Origin: Achromobacter xylosoxidans A8
GTDB lineage: Bacteria; Pseudomonadota; Gammaproteobacteria; Burkholderiales; Burkholderiaceae_B
Length of the DNA stretch: 64,000 nt
Direction: 5' to 3'
NCBI RefSeq assembly: GCF_000165835.1
Contig: NC_014640.1
Coordinates: 6,820,001 to 6,884,000 of the forward strand
The notes below the pieces were generated by a model. The model made no database searches, was not told the DNA's origin, and saw only the letters and a list, made by a program, of their open reading frames with translations. The translations under genes and the position numbers were made by a program. Positions 15,676 through 27,006 of the stretch are shown here, piece after piece (position 1 is the first letter of the stretch; the number at the start of each line of letters is the position of its first letter).

Positions 15676-16245
15676 CTAACGGTTCACGTGACGTCGGATA
15701 AAGGCCCGATATTCGTCAGACGTATTAATTTGAACTTTGAATCCTTCAGCGATTTTCACCGGCCCCTTTCTAAACGAATTTCTTCCGAACCCGTCATAGC
15801 CTACTTCTGCATGCGCGCCCGCCCCGAGGCTGAAGCACCAACGACGAATGGAGGCCGACAGTTCTGCAAGATCCTCTCGTTGCAAACAGCGACCAGTTAG
15901 TTGGCCGTGAAAGACTTTATTTCGGACGTCTCTTGCATCTTCAAGAGCTGGCCGAAGTTCACCATATACCACCCCTACCATGTCTTCAACGGATGCACGA
16001 TACAGGGCATTTATGCCTAATTCGAAACCTTCGTAATACGCGTTCCTGCTGGCACCCAGCACCTCCCTTAATCGTCCAATGTCTCCAGGCCCAAACGCTG
16101 GGGATTGGAAGATGAGATACGTGAAGAGCTTTCGAAGCTGCCGCTCCATCTTAATGACAGATAGCGTGAATGCATCAACTCCGCTAGTTGGCATTTGGCA
16201 TTGTGTGATGAGATCGACTACTCTAAATTCACTTTCAACAGTCAT
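15676..16245 (-). CDS. HEPN-motif hypothetical protein
   Basis: This 189-residue mostly helical protein has a HEPN-like R-x4-H motif, R108-NKVF-H113, within ARDVRNKVFHGQLTG. That is the pattern that forms the active site of HEPN ribonucleases, which are common in toxin-antitoxin and phage-defence systems. The upstream helix IKMERQLRKLFTYLIF and following helix REDLAELSASIRRWCF fit that fold. The C-terminal 50 residues are beta-rich and unknown. It is transcribed alone, between the XRE gene and two decayed relics. No minimal nucleotidyltransferase antitoxin gene is nearby. RNase activity is inferred. Confidence 0.65.
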   Translation of the reverse strand: MTVESEFRVVDLITQCQMPTSGVDAFTLSVIKMERQLRKLFTYLIFQSPAFGPGDIGRLREVLGASRNAYYEGFELGINALYRASVEDMVGVVYGELRPALEDARDVRNKVFHGQLTGRCLQREDLAELSASIRRWCFSLGAGAHAEVGYDGFGRNSFRKGPVKIAEGFKVQINTSDEYRAFIRRHVNR

Positions 16246-16340
16246 GATAAGAGCCTGGGAACGACTTGGAGAGCGGCATCAGGCCGCCAGCTTTTGCCCA
16301 TAATACGAGATCCAGCCTTGTCTTCGCGGATGCCATTGTC

Positions 16341-16387
16341 AGGCAATTCGCTCAGTTGCTCGGCCCGGTCTGCCAGACATAGAGCTT
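16341..16387 (+). pseudogene. relic of a second XRE regulator gene (C-terminal end)
   Basis: These 47 bp match 15494-15537, the codons for EQFAELLGRSARHRA of the XRE gene, with a few substitutions and a one-base insertion that shifts the frame. Both end in the same AGACATAGAGCT. It is a decayed paralogue fragment about 850 bp downstream of the intact gene. Confidence 0.65.
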
Positions 16388-16411
16388 GCCTCAACGGGCC
16401 ACTTTGAGGGC

Positions 16412-16510
16412 TTACAAGTGTTTTCTCTGCCTTTGAACCGGTCGCGTTCCGGCTTTGGGAGCGGGGCGTTAAACATATCCACCATACTGCCCTTGCGCTC
16501 TGCATTACGA
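16412..16510 (-). pseudogene. relic of a second TnpC-like gene (C-terminal end)
   Basis: Read on the minus strand, codons from about 16508 give NAERKGSMVDMFNAPLPKPE followed by RDRF. The intact tnpC-like gene just upstream ends NAERKGVTIMMLNTPLPKPE followed by RERS. The relic has no start, lies directly after the intact copy, and continues into an unrelated tail. It points to an earlier related element at this spot. Confidence 0.75.
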
Positions 16511-16572
16511 CCGATTTTTATTGCTCGGTTTCACTTCGTGCAAGCGACCGTCCCCCTGCTGGCCACTTTCCG

Positions 16573-17007
16573 TTACTTCGGCGGCTTGGAGCGCTCACGC
16601 TCCGGTTTCGGCAGCGGCGTGTTGAGCATCATGATGGTCACCCCTTTGCGTTCCGCGTTGTGCGCCCAAGTCACGAACTGCTCCTTAAGCAATCGGTTCT
16701 CCTGTGTCAGTCGGTCAACCTTGCCCTGCAGCCGGTCGACTTGCTCCAATGCCGCTCGTACCCGCTCATCGCGAGGCGTGGCAGGCGTGCCACTCCAGGT
16801 TCCCCTCAGGGCTTCCTTCTTGAAGGCAAACGCGTTGGCGATCTCCGGGTAGCCGGAGAAGGTAAATCGAGAGTAAGCAATGCCAGTTGAGTCCTTCACC
16901 GCAGCAATGAGCAAGTCCCATGTGAGCTTGCCCTTCCAGCCGTCCAGGGCAGCGAGGACTGCCTGAATGCGCTCGTCAGTCAGATCTGGCGCGCGAGTTT
17001 TCTTCAT
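16573..17007 (-). CDS. small recombinase-accessory protein (TnpC-like, DUF6262 type)
   Basis: This 144-residue protein has a basic start, a compact N-terminal domain (TDERIQAVLAALDGWKGKLT and following) and a leucine-zipper-like coiled coil (ALEQVDRLQGKVDRLTQENR, about 88-110). It ends in a Pro/Arg/Lys-rich tail. Proteins of this size and shape follow the large recombinase genes in Tn554-type elements, where TnpC influences integration frequency and orientation. Its ATG overlaps the stop of the 669-residue recombinase gene (ATGA). Confidence 0.75.
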   Translation of the reverse strand: MKKTRAPDLTDERIQAVLAALDGWKGKLTWDLLIAAVKDSTGIAYSRFTFSGYPEIANAFAFKKEALRGTWSGTPATPRDERVRAALEQVDRLQGKVDRLTQENRLLKEQFVTWAHNAERKGVTIMMLNTPLPKPERERSKPPK

Positions 17008-19013
17008 GACAACAATTTCCGTTTTGCGGTCTGGACGAAATGGATGGGTTGAGATGCTGGTTCCTGCGTGATGAGGGCAGGATTGATGACGTTCAACCGA
17101 ATCTGGGCACCGCGCGGGACCGAGGGGTCCTCATATATGGACAGCAGTGAGTCGATACGCTCGAGCGTCTTCGTCTGGTGAGCTACCCACGAGTCAGCCC
17201 CGTATTCATCATCTGTAAGCCCCTGCTTTGCCACCTCCAGGAGTTGTTCCGTCTCGGCCTTGCTGGCGCGAAGGTTCGCCTCTTTGTGCGCTTCGCCCTT
17301 GACACACTCGTGCTCCTCGCAATTTATGCAGTCGCGGTGCATCTGGCATGGTTCGCTGGCGAAGTCATGCAGGCAGTACCCAAAGTCCGTTGTGTGAGCG
17401 GCTGTAGCACCCAGCTCAGAGAACTGCGTGCGGCCCACCAACCGGCGTGGCTCCCATGCAACTAACCCACCCATGAATCCCTGGCTCAAGGCATCACTGA
17501 TGGGGGCTTGAACCTCATCGGAAGTCATGTGGTCATAGGCTCTGTTCTGGGCCGCGTCCTTCCGCCCAGAGAACAAGGCGATTTCGGCGCTGCTCATGCC
17601 ACCCATTTGGGCAAGCATGTTCAGGTAGTGTCTAAGGCTGTGGGTGTTCATTTCGATAGGAGAGCCGTCGTCCTCCGTGTACCCGAATCGGTCAAAGATG
17701 CTAGGCCGCCCATCGTGCCGCACCAATGCGCTGGCGATTGTGCCGTAGTCCGCGCAAGTAAACATGCACCGGCAGGTCCTATTCGTCACGTGCATTTCGT
17801 CGACCCGGACGACGACCAACGAATCCTTGCAGAGCAACTGCGGGGCTCCTGGCACATAGGGAAACGTATCAGGTAGCATCGACAAAACAGCCTGCTCGAC
17901 ATCCTTGAAGGTGAAGGCGACACGTCTGGCATCCAGCTGGTGCTTCGGCAGCTTGTGCGTCTTCTGCGCCCAAGTGTTGGCCGAGACTCTTAGGGCGTCC
18001 TCGCCCCACAGAATCGCCGCAATCTCCGTCGTCGATAGCAGCTCGCGGCCACGAAGGTGGGCTACATCTTCATGGAGGTATATGGACGTCGGATTCTCGG
18101 TGTACCAAGCCGCAATCTCTTGAGCAGGCCGAGTTACCGCCAGAAGGTTCGCTACGGCTTGCTCCGCCACCGAAGCCATCACGGTTGGAAGCCACTTGAT
18201 GGTATCGTTCGCACCCTTGGAACCCGCCCATCGCAACCCTACGTGGCCCGCGAAGCGACCGTCCCCCTTTTCAACGCAGTTCCGGGTCAGCCGCAGTACC
18301 TCATTGATTCGCTCCGGCGCACAAGTCATGAGAGCAGTGCCGCTCGATACAAGCACGTCACGCACTGCAACCGCGTCCTGAAAAATGCCCCCAAGGGCCC
18401 GCAATGCAGCGGCGGAGGGCATCTTCGATTGTCGCGCTGTTAGCGCTTCCTTGGAGATTCTAGAGCCCAGTTCGCGTGGCTTTTTTAGCCCATGCTCCCA
18501 GGGCTGTCGGAGGGTGATAAAGCCCTTCGAGCCCATCAGATCAGCCACTATCTTGAGCTGGCCTGCAACTCTATACGCGACGCCAGCGGAAACGTTCTTA
18601 TGGGCTAGTTCGACTGCCGTATCTAGCACTTCCTCATTGACCGCCGTAGGTCGCGAACCCTTGCCCCACTCGCGCAGCGACGCCTCGAGATACCGCAGCG
18701 CGGAGATTCGGACCGCCTGCGAGGTGACCGGACGACTGTCCTGCAGGTAGACCAGGACTGCCTTGGCGAAATCGAGAAACTGCGGAGGCATTGAGGGGTC
18801 CGGCTTATCCTGACTAGCGGCCTCCATGGTGCTGAATATTGCTCGAAGCCTGCCGTTATGCCCCTTACGGTTCCCAGTGTCCCAGACGTTCCCGTCAAAC
18901 TGGAGGCGGGCTCCTAGGACCTCGGATTGGCGGCACAGCGCGACGAAGGCGTCAAGGTTCTCCTGGGGTTCGCGCTCAGCGCGTGGGACGAAATGGAGGA
19001 CAGTCCCGCTCAC
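17004..19013 (-). CDS. large tyrosine recombinase (TnpB-like), third of the trio
   Basis: This protein has 669 residues from a GTG at 19013. That start overlaps the preceding stop as GTGA and has AAGGGAG upstream; a longer frame from 19055 runs inside the previous gene and is less likely. The catalytic region holds the first arginine in APERINEVLRL, then HSLRHYLNMLA with the H-x-x-R pair, and a probable nucleophile in NRAYDHM. A Cys/His-rich cluster (CLHDF, CQMHRDCINCEEHEC) near the C-terminus looks like a zinc-binding module, as in other Tn554 TnpB-type proteins. It probably acts with the two other recombinases in excision and integration. Confidence 0.85.
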   Translation of the reverse strand: MSGTVLHFVPRAEREPQENLDAFVALCRQSEVLGARLQFDGNVWDTGNRKGHNGRLRAIFSTMEAASQDKPDPSMPPQFLDFAKAVLVYLQDSRPVTSQAVRISALRYLEASLREWGKGSRPTAVNEEVLDTAVELAHKNVSAGVAYRVAGQLKIVADLMGSKGFITLRQPWEHGLKKPRELGSRISKEALTARQSKMPSAAALRALGGIFQDAVAVRDVLVSSGTALMTCAPERINEVLRLTRNCVEKGDGRFAGHVGLRWAGSKGANDTIKWLPTVMASVAEQAVANLLAVTRPAQEIAAWYTENPTSIYLHEDVAHLRGRELLSTTEIAAILWGEDALRVSANTWAQKTHKLPKHQLDARRVAFTFKDVEQAVLSMLPDTFPYVPGAPQLLCKDSLVVVRVDEMHVTNRTCRCMFTCADYGTIASALVRHDGRPSIFDRFGYTEDDGSPIEMNTHSLRHYLNMLAQMGGMSSAEIALFSGRKDAAQNRAYDHMTSDEVQAPISDALSQGFMGGLVAWEPRRLVGRTQFSELGATAAHTTDFGYCLHDFASEPCQMHRDCINCEEHECVKGEAHKEANLRASKAETEQLLEVAKQGLTDDEYGADSWVAHQTKTLERIDSLLSIYEDPSVPRGAQIRLNVINPALITQEPASQPIHFVQTAKRKLLS

Positions 19014-20554
19014 AATGTGCTCCCTTCGGCCCGCTGGGTCCGCACCATGGCGCACTCAGCGATGACCTCCCTTACCGCGATGATGGCCGCGTCATTGATG
19101 GTAGCCATCTTGGGGTCGGCAGACCACTTTTCTCGCTCCTGCTCCAAGCGAGCGAGGACCGCCTCATGGGGGCCGTCCAACCACGGCTCAAATCGAAAGC
19201 ACGTATAGCACGCGACCGGTTTGTCGAACGCACAGGAGTGAGTCGAGCCGGCACAGCTCGCGAGACCTTTTGTCGACACCCTGAAGTCAATGATAGTGCT
19301 ACCCGGCACGTCCTTTTGGGTCGCCTGCTCTTCACCGTTGATAAGGCGTCCATGAAAGCAGCGAGCAACCGGTGCAAGGTTAGGGCCCATCGCCTTGTTC
19401 ATGTTCGAAAGGCCGGTGGGGGACTGCTCAAAGTAGACGTCGACGTTTTGCAGATCAACGTGCCCCAGAAGGTGCGCCACAACGGTCCTACTGGCCCCCT
19501 CGTCGACGAGCCGAGTGCCGAATGTCGGCCGGAATCTTTTAGGACTAACCGGCATCTCCTCGTAATCAAGCCTTGGAGTTGCGGGCGCTATCTCGCTGAG
19601 AATGCGCGAGAAAGTGTGGGACAACTGGTCCCTGGTACAGTGCCCATAGAACATGTCATCTTTACCTCGAAGTTGTTCTCTTGGACCTCGGGCCAAGACT
19701 TCGGCAACTGGAAAAAGCGGGGCGTCAGCGCCCCGGCCGGCGATTCGCTGGCTCTCTATGTGCTCCGTCACCATGCGACCGGTCTGCGGAGAAAGGTCAA
19801 ACGTGAGAAAGCTCGCGCGTGAGTGCTCAAGCCCAGTCTTCACGCGTGGCAAGCGCAGAATGAACTTGCCATTGATACCCTCCAAGTCCTTCAACTTAAG
19901 AGAGGCGTACTGAGAAATCCGGCCACCGGCAGCAAACAGGAGGCGGAAAAGAACAATGATCCAACGCGGTATAGCACCAGTCCCGTAAGCCGCGTCCACC
20001 GCCTTGTAGAGGGTGATGTACTCCTCCTCGCTGAAAGGCCCATCGACCGGATCGCGCTGGCGCACAGCCGCACCCTTCACATTGCCCGGCTTGCGACGTT
20101 CACGGAGGTACTGAACGCACTCCGCCTCGACGCCAGGAAGATCCAGCGCATGCCACTTCTGCAACAGGACGTTTAGATTCCCGAGCCGCCATTTCTCATG
20201 CTCCTGAAGCCGCGCAGCATAGTTGGACACCTCGGAGACGCTCACGGACTTCAAAGGAGCTTGGCCGTCACGAAGCGCGAGGAAGTGTACGAACGCATTG
20301 AACAGATTCCCCGCGTACGTTGGAGCGTTAAGCTTCACAAAGACGTGCAGGGTGTACTTGAGCGAAGCAATAGGAAACGTCGCCGCCGTGCTTAGCCGGG
20401 AAAAGTCCAGCCGGATGCGGAACACTCCGTCGACCCAGTGCCAGAGATCGTCGTTCGGGTTGAATCCGATGCCGCTGCGCGTATGAGCACGTTCCGGCAG
20501 AGCGCGCGCTAATGCCCCTGTTTGCTTCTTATTTGTCGTCGCGGAGCTTGTCAT
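19010..20554 (-). CDS. tyrosine recombinase, second of the trio
   Basis: This 514-residue protein has an N-terminal SAM-like DNA-binding region (about 45-160) and a catalytic domain (about 170-420). LLFAAGGRISQYASLKLKDL contains the first arginine. FRPTFGTRLVDEGASRTVVA is followed by HLLGH, and Y in NVDVYFEQS is the likely nucleophile. A Cys-rich segment near the C-terminus (CAGSTHSC, CYTCF) suggests metal binding. It overlaps the preceding recombinase gene by 26 bp and the next by 4 bp, so the three are translated as a unit. Confidence 0.87.
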   Translation of the reverse strand: MTSSATTNKKQTGALARALPERAHTRSGIGFNPNDDLWHWVDGVFRIRLDFSRLSTAATFPIASLKYTLHVFVKLNAPTYAGNLFNAFVHFLALRDGQAPLKSVSVSEVSNYAARLQEHEKWRLGNLNVLLQKWHALDLPGVEAECVQYLRERRKPGNVKGAAVRQRDPVDGPFSEEEYITLYKAVDAAYGTGAIPRWIIVLFRLLFAAGGRISQYASLKLKDLEGINGKFILRLPRVKTGLEHSRASFLTFDLSPQTGRMVTEHIESQRIAGRGADAPLFPVAEVLARGPREQLRGKDDMFYGHCTRDQLSHTFSRILSEIAPATPRLDYEEMPVSPKRFRPTFGTRLVDEGASRTVVAHLLGHVDLQNVDVYFEQSPTGLSNMNKAMGPNLAPVARCFHGRLINGEEQATQKDVPGSTIIDFRVSTKGLASCAGSTHSCAFDKPVACYTCFRFEPWLDGPHEAVLARLEQEREKWSADPKMATINDAAIIAVREVIAECAMVRTQRAEGSTL

Positions 20555-21785
20555 CGAGTTCTTCCTGGAGCCTGAGGGCTAGTTCCCTGCCCTTTCTATC
20601 GGTGTACCGACGCGTATAGGTGGCCGCGATCTTCGAGTTGTCGCTCCAGCCCTGCTGGCTGTTGCGCGCCCGCTGTTCCGCGACCTCGGGCAGGTTCATG
20701 GCCTCGGCCTGTTCCGAAAAACGCTCGTTCCAGGTGTGACGCATCACGTGGCTAGTGAGGGTCATCGGTAGCTCAGGAATCGCAGCTCGCAACTCCTTGA
20801 AGAGCTTGTCCACGGCCTGCATTGATAGCGCATTCCCATCCTCCGAGACAATGATCTGTGGAATAGACCGTGCAGCCTTGATACCTCGGCGTTCCTTCAA
20901 GTACGCCTGCAGGGCCCTCATTACGGACGGTGAAAGCTCCACAGTCCGATCGTAGGTTTTCGTGTTCGGTTGTCGGAGACGACGGTCTTCACTGGCATCG
21001 GCACGACGCAGAATGTTCAGCTTTGGCTGATTCGGGTGGATATCGCCAATCTGAAGGCCGAGAAGCTCTCCCCTTCGCATACCGCTGGCAAGAAGAAGGA
21101 CAACGATTAGCCAATTGCGCCGCCGGACAAAACCACGAACCCATGGGTTATCAGGAGAGTTCGGGTGAACCACAGCAAGCACTCGATTCTGCTCTTCAAT
21201 ACTGAGCCCCACCCGCGCGCCCAACTTTGCGCGCCTGGACACCTCTGGAATGTGCGTCCGGAACATCGTGATGGCACGTGTGGACTCCGCCTCGAGGTCC
21301 CGCCGGTCGCCATGAGGTAGCGAGGCTGCTACGTAGCCTGAGATGAACGAGAGGTAGTCCGCCATGTATCGAAGCCGAGACGCGCACGTCTGAGCGTCGA
21401 CCGGTTGGCGTTCGACCTGCTTCTGGCTCTTCCGGATGCTAATTCGCCGGATGTCGATGACATTCGATTTGCCGTCGGGCGACTCAATTTCAAGGTCCTC
21501 GGACCGATAGCGAGCGGCTGACACGAGGCGATCCAACTCAGGGGCGGTAAGGAATTGCCCACTCAAAAGCCGCTCGAGCAGGTTCACGCCGGCTGCATCT
21601 AGCTCACGATACAGAAGCGCCAAGCAGCAGCAAACGAAGTGAATCGTGTTAGCCGCACGTCCCTTGTTTCGGTACTTCCCTAGAAATAGGGTGACCTCCT
21701 GAACCGGAAGTCCATTGACCCTCTGTAAGAGGGAGTGCCGTTCGCCGTTTCGGAACGTGATGCGTTGAGCAACAAATTTGGTCAT
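20529..21785 (-). CDS. tyrosine recombinase (TnpA-like), first of the trio
   Basis: In this 418-residue protein the catalytic arginine is in SGMRRGELLGL, the H-x-x-R box in SHVMRHTWNERF, and the nucleophile tyrosine in KIAATYTRRYTD. An N-terminal core-binding domain covers about 20-180. The start ATG directly abuts the TTGTGGGTAG repeat (21795-21786), so the end of the element and the promoter or leader of this gene coincide. It reads inward from the right end, ahead of the two other recombinases and the TnpC-like gene. Confidence 0.88.
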   Translation of the reverse strand: MTKFVAQRITFRNGERHSLLQRVNGLPVQEVTLFLGKYRNKGRAANTIHFVCCCLALLYRELDAAGVNLLERLLSGQFLTAPELDRLVSAARYRSEDLEIESPDGKSNVIDIRRISIRKSQKQVERQPVDAQTCASRLRYMADYLSFISGYVAASLPHGDRRDLEAESTRAITMFRTHIPEVSRRAKLGARVGLSIEEQNRVLAVVHPNSPDNPWVRGFVRRRNWLIVVLLLASGMRRGELLGLQIGDIHPNQPKLNILRRADASEDRRLRQPNTKTYDRTVELSPSVMRALQAYLKERRGIKAARSIPQIIVSEDGNALSMQAVDKLFKELRAAIPELPMTLTSHVMRHTWNERFSEQAEAMNLPEVAEQRARNSQQGWSDNSKIAATYTRRYTDRKGRELALRLQEELDDKLRDDK

Positions 21786-21795
21786 CTACCCACAA
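21786..21795 (-). repeat. right copy of 10-bp inverted end repeat
   Basis: TTGTGGGTAG on the minus strand, next to the ATG of the first recombinase gene. A further TGTGGGTA in the opposite sense lies at 21848-21855, so the right end also has its own inverted pair about 53 bp apart. Such pairs may be recombinase-binding arms flanking the crossover point. Confidence 0.45.
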
Positions 21796-21861
21796 CTGTT
21801 GTGTATGTACGGTTTAGCCCACATGGGCACTACAGCACGAAAACAGGTGTGGGTAAAGAAA

Positions 21862-21892
21862 AAGGCCCCCCTCCAAAGGAGAAGAGGCCTTA
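21862..21892 (-). terminator. Rho-independent terminator of ssb
   Basis: The minus strand reads AAGGCC, an inner stem CTCC/GGAG, GGCCTT and then a T-rich tract (TTTTTCTTT). It lies about 28 bp after the ssb stop codon. Confidence 0.75.
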
Positions 21893-21919
21893 ATCAACAT
21901 TAATAAGGGATGGTAGGAA

Positions 21920-22441
21920 CTAGAACGGAATATCGTCGTCCATATCCGCCAAATTAGCACCGCTGCTGGCCGGAGCCGCTGCGGGCGCCGGGCGCTGTTG
22001 CGGGGCCGGGCGCTGGGCCGGGGCGCGCTGCTGTGCCGGACGCGAAGGCGCGTCGTCGTAGCCACCACCGCCGCCAAAGCTTGCGCCACCGCCGCCGCCG
22101 TCTTCGCGGCCACCCAGCATCTGCATCTGGTCGGCGACGACTTCGGTGCTGTAGCGGTCAGCGCCGGTGTCCTTGTCTTGCCACTTGCGCGTCTTCAGAC
22201 GGCCTTCGATGTAGACCGAGCGGCCCTTCTTCAGGTATTCGCCGGCGATTTCAGCCAGGCGGTTGTACATGACGACGCGGTGCCATTCCGTTTCTTCGCG
22301 GCGTTCGCCCGAAGCCTTGTCTTTCCAGGTGGAGGTGGTGGCAATGGACATATTGCAGATTGCCGCCCCTTCGGGGCTGTAGCGGACTTCCGGGTCGCGT
22401 CCCAGATTGCCCACGAGTATGACTTTGTTAACCGATGCCAT
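21920..22441 (-). CDS. ssb: single-stranded DNA-binding protein
   Basis: This 173-residue SSB coats single-stranded DNA in replication, repair and recombination. The N-terminal OB fold (about 1-110) begins [20 protein letters not shown] and includes [21 protein letters not shown] Gly/Ala/Pro/Gln-rich linker follows, then the acidic tip DMDDDIPF that binds partner proteins. It is intact, and the accessory element lies directly downstream of its terminator. It points the same way as the MFS gene upstream but has its own upstream region. Confidence 0.97.
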   Translation of the reverse strand: MASVNKVILVGNLGRDPEVRYSPEGAAICNMSIATTSTWKDKASGERREETEWHRVVMYNRLAEIAGEYLKKGRSVYIEGRLKTRKWQDKDTGADRYSTEVVADQMQMLGGREDGGGGGASFGGGGGYDDAPSRPAQQRAPAQRPAPQQRPAPAAAPASSGANLADMDDDIPF

Positions 22442-22606
22442 GCCGTTGTCCCTCTGTTGTTGACAGCCTGCGTGTGCGTTGCCGCGGACGCGCCGGCAAC
22501 AACATAAAAGCGATGTTGAAGACCGGCTTCATGAAACACGCCGGTCACCGCAACGATGACCGGCGACGCCGGGTTAAACCCTGAGTGAAGCCCTGATTTG
22601 ATGCGT

Positions 22607-22636
22607 ATTATCGACGAAAAGAGCCCGCCGCGCCAA
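22607..22636 (-). promoter_or_regulatory. candidate ssb promoter
   Basis: On the minus strand TTGGCG (22636-22631) and GATAAT (22612-22607) are separated by 18 bp, about 165 bp before the ssb start. Apart from an MFS-proximal GGGGAACGATCCCC hairpin near 22700, nothing else was seen in the 22442-22734 gap. Confidence 0.4.
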
Positions 22637-22734
22637 ACCAGGATGTGACAAAGCCGTCCACCCCGGCTAGCCGATTTTCGCGGCTGTTGGGCGCTTTTCG
22701 GGGAACGATCCCCGACTTTCCCGAGGGGAATTCG

Positions 22735-23931
22735 CTAGCAAGCCGGCTGGGGCAGCGGCCGCAACGCCCAGGTCACGGCCAGCCAGATCGCCGACAGGAT
22801 GGCGGCAGCGATGAAAACAGCGCTGGACCCAGAATGCGAGGCCAGCCAGCCGCCCAGCGCGCCACCCGCGAACAGGCCGGCGGCCTGGGCGGTGTTGTAG
22901 AAGCCCAGCGCCAGGCCTTTATAGGCCTGCGGCGCCACCCGCGACACCAGCGAGGGCTGCAAGGCTTCCAACACATTGAACGCCACGAAGAAGCCCGTCA
23001 GGGCGGCGGCCAGGGTGTAGAAGCCATGGCTGGCCGCGGGCAGCAAGGCGCACACCAACGCCAGTCCTGCAACGGCGGCGCGCAGGGCGCCGCGATGGGC
23101 GCGGCGCTTTTCCGCGATGAACACCACCGGCACCATCAGCACGAAGGAAACCAGGATGACCGGCAGATAGACCTTCCAAAGCTCGCGCGCGTCCAGGCCG
23201 CCTACCTTGGCCAACAGGGCCGGCACCACCACGAACAGCGCCACCTGGATCAGGTGCAGCACGAACACGCCAAAATTCAGCCGCAGCAGGTCGCTGTGGG
23301 TCAGGACTTCGCGCGGCCTGGCCGCCTGCATGGTGCGGGCCTGGGTCAACGGCACCACGGGCACCACCCAACCCGCCACGGCCAGGCAGATCACGCCCAG
23401 GCAGGCGATGGTCCAGAACAGGCCGGACAGGCCCCACCAGCCCACCAGCACCGGCGACAGCACCAGCGAAACGGCGAAGGACAGGCCGATCGACCCGCCC
23501 ACCATGGCCATGGCGCGGGTGCGGACCTCGTCGCGGGTGGAATCCGCCAGCCAGGCGGTCACGGCCGCCGAAATGGCGCCCGCGCCCTGGATGGCGCGGC
23601 CGATGGTGATCCAGTACACGTCGGACGCCTGCGCACAGACAATGCTGCCCGCCACGAACAGCAGCAGGCCGAACAACACCACCGGGCGGCGGCCCCAGCG
23701 GTCGGACGCCAGGCCGAAAGGGATCTGCATGAAGGCCTGGGTCAGGCCGTACATGCCCAGCGCCAGGCCGACGCGGGCGGGATCGTCGCCGCCCGGCATG
23801 CCGGCAGCGGCCACGGCGAAGACGGGCAGCAACAGGAACAGCCCCAGCATCCGCGCGGCGAACAGGCCGGCCAGCGCCACGCTGGCGCGGCGCTCGGACG
23901 GGGTCAATTTCAGTTTTTTATCTGCCTGCAT
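22735..23931 (-). CDS. MFS transporter
   Basis: This 398-residue membrane protein has about twelve hydrophobic segments. The motif GLASDRWGRRPVVLFG, in the loop after the second helix, is the major facilitator signature. The N-terminus is basic and cytoplasmic. Related genes sit between ssb and uvrA in other Bordetella-like genomes and are annotated as drug or sugar efflux, but the substrate is unknown. It is divergent from uvrA across a 186-bp gap that should hold both promoters; no convincing LexA box was found there. Confidence 0.88.
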   Translation of the reverse strand: MQADKKLKLTPSERRASVALAGLFAARMLGLFLLLPVFAVAAAGMPGGDDPARVGLALGMYGLTQAFMQIPFGLASDRWGRRPVVLFGLLLFVAGSIVCAQASDVYWITIGRAIQGAGAISAAVTAWLADSTRDEVRTRAMAMVGGSIGLSFAVSLVLSPVLVGWWGLSGLFWTIACLGVICLAVAGWVVPVVPLTQARTMQAARPREVLTHSDLLRLNFGVFVLHLIQVALFVVVPALLAKVGGLDARELWKVYLPVILVSFVLMVPVVFIAEKRRAHRGALRAAVAGLALVCALLPAASHGFYTLAAALTGFFVAFNVLEALQPSLVSRVAPQAYKGLALGFYNTAQAAGLFAGGALGGWLASHSGSSAVFIAAAILSAIWLAVTWALRPLPQPAC

Positions 23932-24117
23932 GCGAAAAATTCAACGATGACTAGGGCTCGCCCGCGCGCGTGCATGTCACACGCTCACGGTCTGATCTGG
24001 CGGTGCAATGCCGCCCCCGGGACTATCCAGGCTGAAGAACTGCCCCGAACGCAGGGGGATTCGGCGCGCTATAGTACCAAGTTGGCCTTTGAAACCGCTT
24101 AAAAGAGCCCGATCGAC

Positions 24118-26973
<2,856 letters not shown>

Positions 26974-27006
26974 ACCCTCACATCAATGGCTAGAAAGGAT
27001 CGCGGC

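Larger units (their letters stand above)
676..21832. mobile_element. integrative element with recombinase trio, defence cargo (ends approximate)
   Basis: The region between the core gene at 1-443 and ssb is less GC-rich, is filled with accessory genes, and ends on the right with four overlapping recombinase-module genes reading inward. TTGTGGGTAG occurs on the plus strand at 800-809 and on the minus strand at 21786-21795, giving inverted repeats near both ends. The chosen outer limits use a direct GCACTA at 676-681 and 21827-21832. A 6-mer match like that is expected by chance in such windows, so the ends are uncertain by perhaps 150 bp. No tRNA is seen at either end; the neighbour is the ssb 3' region. 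Confidence 0.6.

Noticed and set aside
17004..19055. 683-residue version of the third recombinase
   Set aside because: The upstream extension lies entirely in the previous gene; the GTG at 19013 has AAGGGAG and a classic 4-bp overlap.
21786..21919. Integration into a tRNA or tmRNA gene
   Set aside because: No tRNA- or tmRNA-like cloverleaf or 3' CCA end was seen at either junction; the neighbouring gene is ssb.
900..22000. CRISPR array in the defence region
   Set aside because: No regularly spaced direct repeats of 24-40 bp were seen and no cas genes are present.
22645..24102. 485-codon open frame antisense to the MFS gene
   Set aside because: His/Gln/Gly-rich composition typical of an antisense frame; the MFS frame has clear membrane helices.
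24000..24117. LexA (SOS) box before uvrA
   Set aside because: The nearest candidate, CTG-CCCCGAACG-CAG, has a 9-base spacer and a GC-rich centre; it does not fit the CTG-N10-CAG consensus.
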